Shown piece after piece: positions 1-9,455 of a stretch of 64,000 nucleotides of DNA; position 1 is the stretch's first letter; each line of letters begins with the position of its first letter. Origin of the DNA: Coptis chinensis (taxonomy: Eukaryota > Streptophyta > Magnoliopsida > Ranunculales > Ranunculaceae); contig CM027383.1 in NCBI GenBank assembly GCA_015680905.1, forward strand, positions 90,168,501 to 90,232,500. Direction: 5' to 3'. A program made the translations under genes and the position numbers. Below the pieces are notes generated by a model that made no database searches, was not told where the DNA came from, and saw nothing but the letters and a program-made list of their open reading frames with translations.

Positions 1-1079
1 ATAGACATGGTCCTGTAAAAGGACATTCTCCACATCTGGGGGCATTAACTCGTGAAAATGTTTTAACCGTTGACCATTGACTTTATGTTTTCACACAAGG
101 GCTAATCTTTATATTTTCACACAAGGTTCAACATAAATGTTAGGTATTTTTATCTCTAATTATTCATGACATCTCTAACCAACTAATAATTAGCATGAGA
201 GGAAGTTTAAACCCATTCTCATAGTGAATGAACTACCCTCTAGATTGAAACTCTTAAAAGCAATTATTATATACTAACACATCAAGTCTTCATCAAATCT
301 TCAATCAAACCCCTTTAATGGAGGTTTAGCTATGAATCATGGGACTATCATAATTAAAAGAATAAGAATAAGAAGACATGATAGAAGAATATAATGAACT
401 TGGATTTTATTAATGGTGGCTAGGCTAAATAACATAAACTAGGTTTACTAAAAGAAAAACTAAGAGACAAGAGACTAATTAACTAATGGGTGAGAGAGTT
501 AGAGTTTTGCCTTATTCCTCTTTATATAGGAGAGGACTAGGTTTATAATTTTGTGCATGGGCTATAGAGCCATGTTTTGGGCCACTAAATCAAGTCCAAA
601 ACCTAATTACTTAAATCCAAAAAGGGTTTATCTACTGGAAATTACTGTAATAGCCTTTTCGTCAATGTTTTCTCTTTTGATTGGATCAAGGCCTAGACCA
701 TTAGAAAGCTCTTTTCGAGCTGGTCGTTTTGACATATAACCGACCCAATTCCGAGGTATGAGTCCAAAAATACGACCTGCAGAAGTTCTATTGACTTTTA
801 TGCTCTATTTCTGCCCGCATTGACTTTGACTTTTCAGCTTTGACTGGGCTTTAAAAAGGCCTTTTCTCTTTGAAACTTGGGATTTAACTATAAAACTTCT
901 TGGCAACCAACCTTTGTTCTTTTTTCTCACAAAAGTGACATATTTCTTCGCATAATTGATTTCAAAACCTGAAATACACAAAAGTACGTAAACAATACTA
1001 ACTTTTATTTATTATAAATATAATTGGTCTATATGTAATGTTATTAAGGGGTTAAAACTACAATTTTGAGCTCTTATCA
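1..1079 (-). repeat. Athila-like LTR, subfamily A, cut by window start
   Basis: Read on the minus strand, this LTR begins at 1079 with TGATAAGAGCTCAAAATTG and runs off the left edge of the window. It is homologous over most of its length to the LTR that starts at 54168 (about 740-1079 matches 53380-54168, and about 120-360 matches 52620-52850) and more distantly to the LTR start at 38742. A TATA box (CTATATAAAG on the minus strand) lies at 520-530. The edge next to coding sequence is unusual: no purine-rich tract precedes it, and it follows directly on a broken RT reading frame. Confidence 0.8.
520..530 (-). promoter_or_regulatory. LTR TATA box
   Basis: CTATATAAAG on the minus strand inside the subfamily A LTR, followed by a pyrimidine-rich leader. 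It is the probable core promoter of this LTR. The matching stretch of the 53-kb LTR copy lacks it. Confidence 0.6.
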
Positions 1080-2490
1080 TATCTTTTATAAGAAGATTGG
1101 TTAAATGTTTAGCAGTTTTTGAGAAATTTTGAATGAATCTTCTATAAAAACCAGCATGGGCTAAAAAGGCTCTTATATCATGGATGTTTTGCGGATTAGG
1201 TTGAGTAAAAAATTTATCTATTTTAGCTTTAGTGACCTCTATACCATTTTTAGACACAATGTGACCTAACACTATTCCTTTTTCTACCATGAAGTGACAC
1301 TTCTCCCAATTGAGGACTAGATTCTTTTCCTGACAACGTGCCAATACTTTAGAAAGGTTGGATAGATAATCGTCGAAGGAATCCCCATAGAGAGAAAAAT
1401 TATTCATAAAAACTTCCATGAATCTCTCTACCATATTGCTGAAAATGTGTAACATGCAGCGTTAAAATGTGGCATGTGCATTGCAGAGACCGAATGGCAT
1501 ACAAGAATAAGCATAGGTTTTGAAAGGGCAAGTGAATGTGGTCTTTTCTTGATCGGATTCATCAAATAAAATATGAAAATATCCTGAGTACCCATCCAAT
1601 AAACAATAATAAGCATGTCCTGCTAGGCGTTCAAGCATCTGATCCATAAACGGCAGGGGAAAATGATATTTCCTTATGACAGCATTCAACTTTCTGTAAT
1701 CAATACAAATCCTCTACATGATAGGAATTCATTCTAGAATTAACTCTCCATCTACATTACAGACCATGGTAACCCCAAATTTCTTTGGTACCACATAGAT
1801 AGGACTAACCCATTTGTTGTCAGATATAGGATAAATGATTTTGACATCCAGTAATCGTAAGATCTCTTCCCTCACTACTTTTTTCATAACTGGATTTAAC
1901 CGACGTTGTGGTTCTATAGAAGTCTTAGAATTCTCTTCTAGATGAATTCTGTGAGTGCAAATCTTTGGATCAATTCCTTTTATATCATCAAGAGACCAAC
2001 CAATTGCAGAATGATGTTTTTGAATCACCCTGATCAGACACTTTTCTTCTTTTTTTGTTAGCTGGGATGAGCTAGTGATGGGATGGGTGCCATCAGAATC
2101 AAGATAAATGTATTTTAAGTCAGGAGGGAGAGTTTTTAAGTCAGATGTGGGTGATTTAGGTAACAGGGTTTCCACGGGTTTTTGTTCTTCCACAGTGAAC
2201 ACTTGGGCTGGTGGGTTTTCTTTATGTTTGGGTGGATCATCATCCGATTTGTACAAGGGAACTGATGCCAAGCTATTACTGGTCTCTTCCATATAATGAT
2301 CTGTGTTGAAATCAGAGTCTCCAAAGGATAAGAATTGATGCACATTATTTTCTGAGAAAGTCTTGTCGCAATATTCTTGGACAACATCTTCTATCATACT
2401 CACTTCTCCTTCTAATTCCTCTTCCATATGTTGCTTCATTATCTTGAAAACATTAACTTCCACTGAAAGATCTTTGAAAGACATGGTCAT
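1080..2490 (-). pseudogene. Athila-type reverse transcriptase, broken and 3'-truncated
   Basis: Three same-strand reading frames (1729-2490, 1462-1689 and 1012-1455) together encode the N-terminal RT region (KWVSPIYVVPKK), the catalytic LLDGYSGYFHI and MPFGLCNAHATF motifs, and the thumb (LGHIVSKNGIEV to LTNLLIKD). The CNAPATF-like form of the MPFGL motif is typical of Athila. The active-site pair reads FMNNF where FMDDF is expected, so both metal-binding Asp are Asn. Frames are broken near 1720 and 1460. The protein stops right after the thumb: RNase H and integrase are absent, because the LTR begins at 1079. It lies downstream of protease and gag on the same strand. It cannot encode an active enzyme. 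Confidence 0.9.
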
Positions 2491-3300
2491 AGATCCATTG
2501 CGGCAATTGATAAGGGCGTTGCTATTGCCAAAAAGGGACGCCCTAGAATGATAGGTATGGAATCATGAGCTACTTCGGTGTCAAGGATGACAAAATCCAC
2601 AGGGTAGTAAAAATCTTTTACTTTGACTAAGACATTTTCAACTATGCCCTTTGGATATTTAATGGAGTGATCGGCTAATTGTAATGTCATAGTTGTAGGT
2701 GCAAGCTCACGAAAACCAAGTTATTTAAACAGGTAGTATGGAAGAAGGTTAACGCTTGTTCCAAGATCGAGCATAGCAGTAGCTATGTACTTATCTCCTA
2801 TAGTGAAAGGAACGGTTGGACGACCATGGTCTTTATACTTGACGATTCCATTGGTTTATGTGAGGGACAAGAATTGTTCTGTAAGGAAGACATCTTTTGG
2901 AATGTTCGTTCTTCATTTGTTGTTGCACATATCCTTGAGGAATTTGGCATGTTTGGGTAAATGTTTGATGGCATCTAGAAATGGTAGATTTACAGTTAGA
3001 TTCTTGAATGTCTTTCTAATTTCATCAAAATTTTCATCATCCTTAGGTGTCATCAGGCGTGCGGGAAATGGTACCTTTGGTTTATATTTCTTAACTAGGT
3101 CACGCGGGGGAGATGATGGTTTAGGAACTGAAATTTTTGGAGGGTCATTGAGAGGTATCAATTTTTCAGATTTTGGCTCTGGTAATATAGGTATTGCATC
3201 GGGTATTTCTATAGGTGCAAGATCTTTGGGCAAAACTACTCTATTGTCAACTACTTTGCCAGAACGCAAGGTTATGACTACTTTGATCTCTTGTGTTTTA
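2487..3300 (-). pseudogene. Athila-type gag-pro linker and aspartic protease, broken
   Basis: The segment at 2913-3269 carries a short RSGK motif and a proline- and lysine-rich linker ending in HLPKHAKFLKD, the usual Athila spacer before the protease. The protease follows: the active-site motif DLGTS is encoded at about 2755-2770, and the flap and C-terminal region (MTLQLADHSIKYPKGIVENVL to ILGRPFLA) lies at 2487-2690. In-frame stops occur between the linker and the protease and again near 2719. The downstream RT begins where this frame ends. The family cleaves the Gag-Pol polyprotein; this copy is dead. Confidence 0.85.
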
Positions 3301-3548
3301 GTGTGATCATTGGTAGCTTATTTTTGTCTTTGATGTAACAGCTGGATTGTTTGTTTTATGGTTGACAAGATTTGTGTTTATTGTTTCATCAAAGATAACA
3401 TCATCTCTGATGTTTTGTCTAATGGGACATTAGTAGGTTGGGTAACTGGTACTAAGTCTCTTTGGTTGTTGATTGGTAGATTTTGATAGTTCTGGTTAAA
3501 GTTGGATGGAACCATTGCTTTATTCTGATTGTTGTAGGTACCTTGTCC

Positions 3549-4598
3549 TTATCTGAACTGATTGAATGTATTTTGTGGGTTAACATGATTTGTGAACCCT
3601 AGAGGTGGTTGGTTTTTTGGATTAGTAGTCCATTGAAAATTTGGGTGTTGCCTCCATTGTGCATTTGGTATAATATTGAAAGGACAAACTTCTTCTGGTT
3701 GAAGTGATGTTATGTTGTTGAGCAAGGGACAGTAGGTAGATACGTGATTTAGATCTAGACAAAAAGTGTATGGTGCTATATCGATGTTCATGACTGGTTG
3801 GGGAGTATGGTCTTTTTGTTTGGTTGCCATGCCATCTATCTTTTTAGTGAGGGTTTCGATTAGGGTTTTCATTATCTATGGATCGGATTTTACTTCAAAT
3901 ATACCATTGGCTTTGGAAGTACTGGGCTGGGATGTTCTGGAATTGTTTGTGTCGCCCTAATGAGTACTCTTTTCAGCTTGGTCTTCTAGAAAGGTTAGAG
4001 CTTTTGTAGCACCTTTATCTAAAAAAATTCCATTACTCATGATATCCAGTGTGACTTTGTGTTCTTGGAGAAGACTTTTGAAGAAACATTGGACAAAAGT
4101 GGATTTTTCGAGTTTATGGTGAGGACATGAACAGAGCAGGTCAGAGAATCTATCCCATGCTTCGGAGAATGTCTCACTTGGACTCTGTCTGAAGAACTGT
4201 ATCTTGCTTACTATCTCCTCTATTTTCTTCGGTGGAAAGTACTTCTTCATGAAGGAGAACACTACCTTTTCCCATATATCGAACGAATCGAGCTTTTGCG
4301 ATAGAAGCCATGCATGGCTCTTGCCAGCTAGAGTGAAAGGAAATACTCTCAGTTTAACTTGAACATTAGAAACGCTCGAATTATTGAACGTACTGCAGAC
4401 CTCATGTATCCGGCATAGGTGTTCGTATGGTAACTCGTGTTCGAGATCGTGAAAGACGGGTAAGAGATTGAACACATTAGGTGGGATGCGGAAATTGGTA
4501 TTGAGCTGTGTGAGTCATATACAAGATGGAGGTCCATCTTGTAACGGTGTGTAGAAACTAGAGAGATGCTCTTCAGCTTGAACTACTTCATCCACCAT
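3549..4598 (-). pseudogene. Athila-type Gag, broken
   Basis: The ATG at 4596-4598 opens a Gag closely related to the plus-strand copy at 46407-47776. The retrotransposon-gag domain is clear: LPYEHLCRIHEVC, FPFTLAGKSHAWLLSQ, FMKKYFPPKK, and FRQSPSETFSEAWDRFSDLL. One stop interrupts the frame near 4516 (SCI-stop-LTQ). A second, at 3957-3959, replaces a Trp codon that is still present in the other copy. The remainder to 3549 carries a degenerate zinc knuckle in which only part of the Cys/His pattern survives (NHVSTYCPLL). The family Gag forms the virus-like particle and binds the element RNA. Confidence 0.9.
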
Positions 4599-6355
4599 CC
4601 TAATAGTTGGAAGATGAAAAATAGGAGAATGTCAAGATCGACGTGCTCTCCTACATGGGTAAGTTTTAAACACGCTAAGCTTTGTGTAGCCTGAGCGTAG
4701 TCTCATGCACGATTGTGAGACTATTTTAGAATCTACTTACATGCGCACACAAATGTGTTGGATGCTCAAACATCAAAATTTGTTTGTAGCTTTGAAGTTT
4801 TTGAAAAGTTTACATGTTATGTCTATAGATTAGATACTATGCCCTGTTTGAATACAACAGTGGGCACAAAACTGGGTTTTTGGAACTACACGCATCGAGG
4901 GAGAAGATCACCACTTCACCAGATGGTGTGCCACCAAGATGAGGGAGGGGAGTGAGGATGGTGGTTGGCCTACTGGAATCTGGTAGTTTACTACTCTCTT
5001 TGTTCGTGCTAGATGTTTGTCCTGATGGATGTGACTAAATTGGCTCTACTTGGTTGATTTTATCTTTTTAATTTGGTCTATGTACAAATATTTCATGCAA
5101 CTTCCATTCTAAAGTGGGTCTTAATCCCACCTTTTGTTCTTTTATGGCTCAGGTTTAGCCTTAGCGTTAAATGTAAAGATGAGACTAAAATATAAATCAC
5201 GCAATCATCCAAGCATGCTTAGTAACACGCAAGTATCCTCTTACACTTTGTAGCGAGGAAGTTTAGAAATTACCTCCCAAGGTGTGCGTACACGACCCTT
5301 GGGGTGAAGGCGACGTGGTGGGGTTGACGAAGTGTTTGGTGTCTTGTGTGTCAACCCACCATTCGAGCTTTTCCTTACGGTTACAAATTTAATCTAACTA
5401 AGACCCACAAGTCGGGTTGAAATGTTGGCAGAGCCAATAAATTACAATTGATTGCCTTCGTGGGCCTAAAACAACTATGCTTTCGTGGGGTTAAACTATG
5501 AAAGCGGTAAACCCGAAAATTAAACTACGTTTAACTAATTAACTATTTACTTAATTAGACAAAATACGTAAAAGTTTGGAAAATGTTCGTCAAAGATTGG
5601 AACTTCAACCCCCAAGTTGGGTTATGATGTGCGCACGTGGTACTACTATTTCGTGCCACACACATCCAACCGGTCCAAGTTGGTTGAATCCCCAACTCTT
5701 GGTAAGTAAACTTAAATCAAAAGACTAAACTTTCAAAGCTTAAACTATTTTGTTTTTAACCTAATTAATTTTTTTTGTGTTCTGACTTAACTATATGATA
5801 TTATCTTAATCTAAACATGCATAAACAACAATTAATGAAAACTAAAACCTAAACATGCTACTAAACTAATTTTAACTTTTAATCTTGCTGATGTATTCCT
5901 AATTCATTTTAATAAAAAAAACATTTTTAATTTTTGAATTGCATTTTTAATTGAATGTTTGGTTTTTGAAAACTTAAAAACTTGTAAATCTATCTACTTT
6001 TTATCTACTAACAATTGAATTAAAAAGACCTAGGGGAATTAAAGTGGGCTTACATATGAAGATTCCTAGCCAAAGGAATCTTCATTTGATGAAAATGAGG
6101 TGTGGCGTAGGTTAGGTAAGGTGCGGTCGTGTGTCATTTGCATTCACTGGGAAATGGTTTTATGGGGGCGTAGTACGCTTGAACATGTGGACCGACACAT
6201 CTGCTGGTGCATTTCATTATGGGCGTGTTCTTTTTCTCTGTTTGCACTCTGTTTTCTACAGCAAGTTTCGGTGGGTCGTCTCATACTACTATTGGGCTCC
6301 GTTTGCACAGAAAAGTACTGGAAACACACAAAAATGAAACATCAGTAGCAAAATT
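4599..6355 (-). other. Athila-type 5' leader region, no ORF
   Basis: This stretch lies upstream of the minus-strand gag. It matches, in reverse complement, the leader of the plus-strand Athila copy: about 4900-5330 corresponds to 45650-46150 (both carry ACCAGATTCC next to CACTCCCCTCC), and about 5390-5720 corresponds to 45340-45600. No coding potential is supported. Position 6056-6082 holds a perfect stem, GAAGATTCCT with AGGAATCTTC. The boundary between leader and 5' LTR could not be placed. Confidence 0.6.
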
Positions 6356-6814
6356 TATAAAAAAAAACTAAAAATTGAAATGAAGATTGAGAATAAGGGT
6401 TTAATTGTTGTTGCTCCTCCATCTTCCTCTTCCCATATGAATCCATGACGCGTGGTGGCACCATTTGATTGGTGTTGGTTGATAGTGGTGGAAAGGGTTT
6501 TGTTGTTCATCTTAGATTCTTTGTTTAGAGGAGGGTTTTTGATGGATGAAACACCAAACTTTGTAACTCTTCTCTCCTAGTCTCTTTTAGCTATTTGGAA
6601 TTACTCTGAATCTCAAACTTGTATTGAAATGATTTAGAAAACTTGTGTTGAAATGATTAAGAAAACTTGTATTGAATTGATTAATAACTTGGTTTACACT
6701 AAAACTTGAAGGACATAAAAATGGAAAAGCTATAAGTTGACTGTTCATTAAGCATAATAAGGGCATATATGAAGCATTGTAAAGGTAATAAAACACACAT
6801 TTGGGGACTGATCA
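6356..6814 (-). repeat. Athila-like LTR fragment, subfamily B
   Basis: On the minus strand an LTR start lies at 6814 (TGATCAGTCCCCAAATGTG, then TTTTATTACC), matching the LTR starts at 43280 and 51186 rather than the one at 1079. The U5-like part contains three near-identical copies of a roughly 22-bp unit (ACTTGTATTGAAATGATT) at about 6617-6690. The left boundary is an estimate. The different subfamily at the two ends of this element is discussed in the findings. Confidence 0.6.
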
Positions 6815-8661
6815 GATACCTTTCTCGAAACTTACTTGTAGCTTTTTGAATTTCTGTAAAAAAATGCTTTGGCAGTTCGTTGGCAACACTTGACGTTTGC
6901 TTATAGTTTTCGACCTGTTGAATGAGACCGGGGTACCGTATTGAGGTCGCCAATATTATTAAGCACTTCATTGTGGAAATGATCTCGTGCTAATAATTTT
7001 AGTTTGCAGACGCTAACGAAGAAGTCGAGCGTTCTGGATGGTGTGAGCAACGAGCCTTAGGAGAGAAGGTCGTTGTTGTTAATTGGAAATTACTGTGCTA
7101 GTGGGTTTGCAGTTCATACTAGGGTTTGCAATTTTTCTGGTATGTTTTTGTGTCCTTTGTTGTATATTGAGCAATATTTGTTTTATTGAACTGACCTTGG
7201 AACTGCTTGTCTTGCAGAGGTCGCTATTACAAGGCGTACTAACCGCGGAGTGATTGATAAGTTCACTAAGCTTAGTCGAGCTGAGAAGCAAGAGAAGCTG
7301 CCTGAGGTAGCGACTTACTTTGTGGAAAGGGGAGGTCATGAGATAAGGCTAAAGCTGAGGAGTCAAAAGAAAAGAGCTCGCGGTCAGGTCGATAGTGAGT
7401 CTTTTAGCGAATTTGTCATGGAGAGGGAAGATAGTGGCGTTGTAACTAGGGAGGCTAGGAACAGGAGCCAGAGTGGGCAGGTGAGGCTTGTGGGTGGTGT
7501 TAGGACCTCTAGGGTGATGGTGGCATTCCCAAGCATTCTAGTAGGAAAGGTCACCACTCTGGTTATGATCCTACTCCCAGGGACCACACCAGGAGGCATA
7601 GGCCCGCGATGTTGGATGTAGATGAACTTAGTGTTCTAGTTCATGAACCTAGAAGTTTGCTAAAGAGAAAGGCTGGTGGTGATGATGATAGGGTGGCCAA
7701 GGCGGCTCGTCTGGAGGACATTATGAGGGGGAGTTAAGTCATCACTCTGCTGGGAGATCGGTTGGGCGAACTAAGGGCGGTTCGAACTCCCGGGCGAAGT
7801 CGTTCCAGAGGGTCAACCTGAGTGATGTAGACCTAGACTCCCTCAAAAAGGAGAAAAATACTGCAGCTGTTGTTGTTGTTCCTTCTGCTGGCAGAGGAAA
7901 AGAAAATGCTTCTAGCAAGGGTAATGCCAAGATTGGTCTTGGTAAGGGAAAGGGTGGCACTTTTGAGAAGGCCACCTATGTTTGATCGACAATCGGTGAA
8001 ACTTCGAGACGTGATTGAGGTCCGATCAGTAGCTTCGGTTGGGCTCTATTGCGAAGTTGCTTCTTTGGATAGCATTGCTCTCGATGGAGATTGGCAGAAC
8101 CTGGATGCCATGGGAGATCTTGCCGCGAACGTGAGGGAAATGGACCTTGGGTATTGCTTGGTAAGTGTTTGTGTGACTTGGCTTTTTTGTTGTGTATAAG
8201 TAGGATGATGTATTTGTCACACCCCAAATTTTGACAGAATTTGAAAAACAATATTTGTTCCCGACTCTTCGATCTTCGAGGTGTGACGCACTCTCAACTC
8301 CCAAAAACCCATAAACAGTTTAAATATACGGATAATTAAAAACCAATAAAAATTTTAACTTAAACAAAAGTCCTCTTCATTACAAAAATTCACAAATGAC
8401 AAATGCAAATAACCTTATCTCAACTGAAAATCTATATCACCTCCAAGAAAAACAAGCCTATCTTGAAATGCGACGCTAACGCAAACCACAAGCAGCAACC
8501 AATCTTCTTCAACACTAAACCTGTCAAGACTTATCAACTATGTTCATTTAATGAACACACCCGATAAGCAAACATGCAAATCGGGTTGACATTATAAAAA
8601 TCTTTGGTGTGAGTAGCTCTAAAATACAACATATTCTTATACAAATATATACACAATCCAT

Positions 8662-8840
8662 AAGGCAGTTAGTTCCTCCACCGAGGCGCCTTAACTTTCA
8701 ACGACTAATATAACATCCTTAAGTATAATAATTAAGGCAGGTAGTTCCTCCACTGAGGCGCCTTAACTTCCCACTAACCACACAACAAACTGTACGCCTC
8801 ATAAATAAGGCATGTAGTTCCTCCATCGAGGCGTCTTAGG
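8662..8840. repeat. Tandem repeat, about 72 bp x 2.5
   Basis: AAGGCAGTTAGTTCCTCC, AAGGCAGGTAGTTCCTCC and AAGGCATGTAGTTCCTCC start at 8662, 8734 and 8807, each followed by a GAGGCGCCTTA-like block. The copies have diverged between the conserved blocks. Confidence 0.85.
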
Positions 8841-9303
8841 TTCGAACCAAACAAATACCAACCAAGCATATTATATCCGTACCGCATTTCATGCTCAATT
8901 ACAGAGTGGGTCGTCTCTGCCCAAGTAATTAGTTTGACCCACACTTTTGCAAAGCCATATACAATCATATATTTAAAGATATATAGTTAACCAACATATT
9001 ACCATAATTATATTATTTACGGCTTTCTTTGTGTGTCCCTAAAATCACGTCATATCTATATCTTACCTAGTTTCCCTGGCTACCACAATCGCTTCCCAAC
9101 GCCGAACATGTACATCCACATGCCTCCCCTTACATAATGAACCACTCCGTGCGTAACTACTCTGAGCGGGATGCCGCACACCAGGTAACCCTCACACGGA
9201 AGCCATTATGCAAGTACGGCCACTATTCGGCATAAAAATATCGCGCGTCTCGTTCTATTTTGCGAACGGAATAATCAAGCCACTATTCGGCTACGCCAGA
9301 AGG

Positions 9304-9455
9304 GCCATTCAGATTCACTGAAACGCCAGAAGGGTCAATCACATTACTTACGCCCGAAGGCCATTCAGATTCACTGAAACGCCAGAAGGGCCAATCACAT
9401 TACTTACGCCCGAAGGCCATTCAGATTCACTGAAACGCCAGAAGGGCCAAATCAC
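9304..9455. repeat. Tandem repeat, 56 bp x about 2.8
   Basis: GCCATTCAGATTCACTGAA recurs at 9304, 9360 and 9416 with nearly identical intervening sequence (AACGCCAGAAGGG, then TTACTTACGCCCGAAG). The high identity suggests recent expansion inside the solo LTR. Confidence 0.9.

Noticed and set aside
2785..3306. Plus-strand ORF of 173 codons
   Set aside because: It is antisense to the Athila gag-pro linker, with no recognisable domain; a shadow ORF.
6100..6348. Two overlapping plus ORFs (Cys/Trp-rich) and a minus ORF
   Set aside because: They are short, overlap in three frames, match no family I recognise, and lie in Athila leader or LTR DNA.
7870..8199. Plus-strand ORF as a stand-alone small protein gene
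   Set aside because: Its last part is the end of block 1 of the antisense Tat ORF running on into the intron, and its first part is out of frame.
9304..9455. CRISPR-like regular repeats
   Set aside because: The units are contiguous 56-bp tandem repeats without unique spacers, in a plant LTR. No cas genes.
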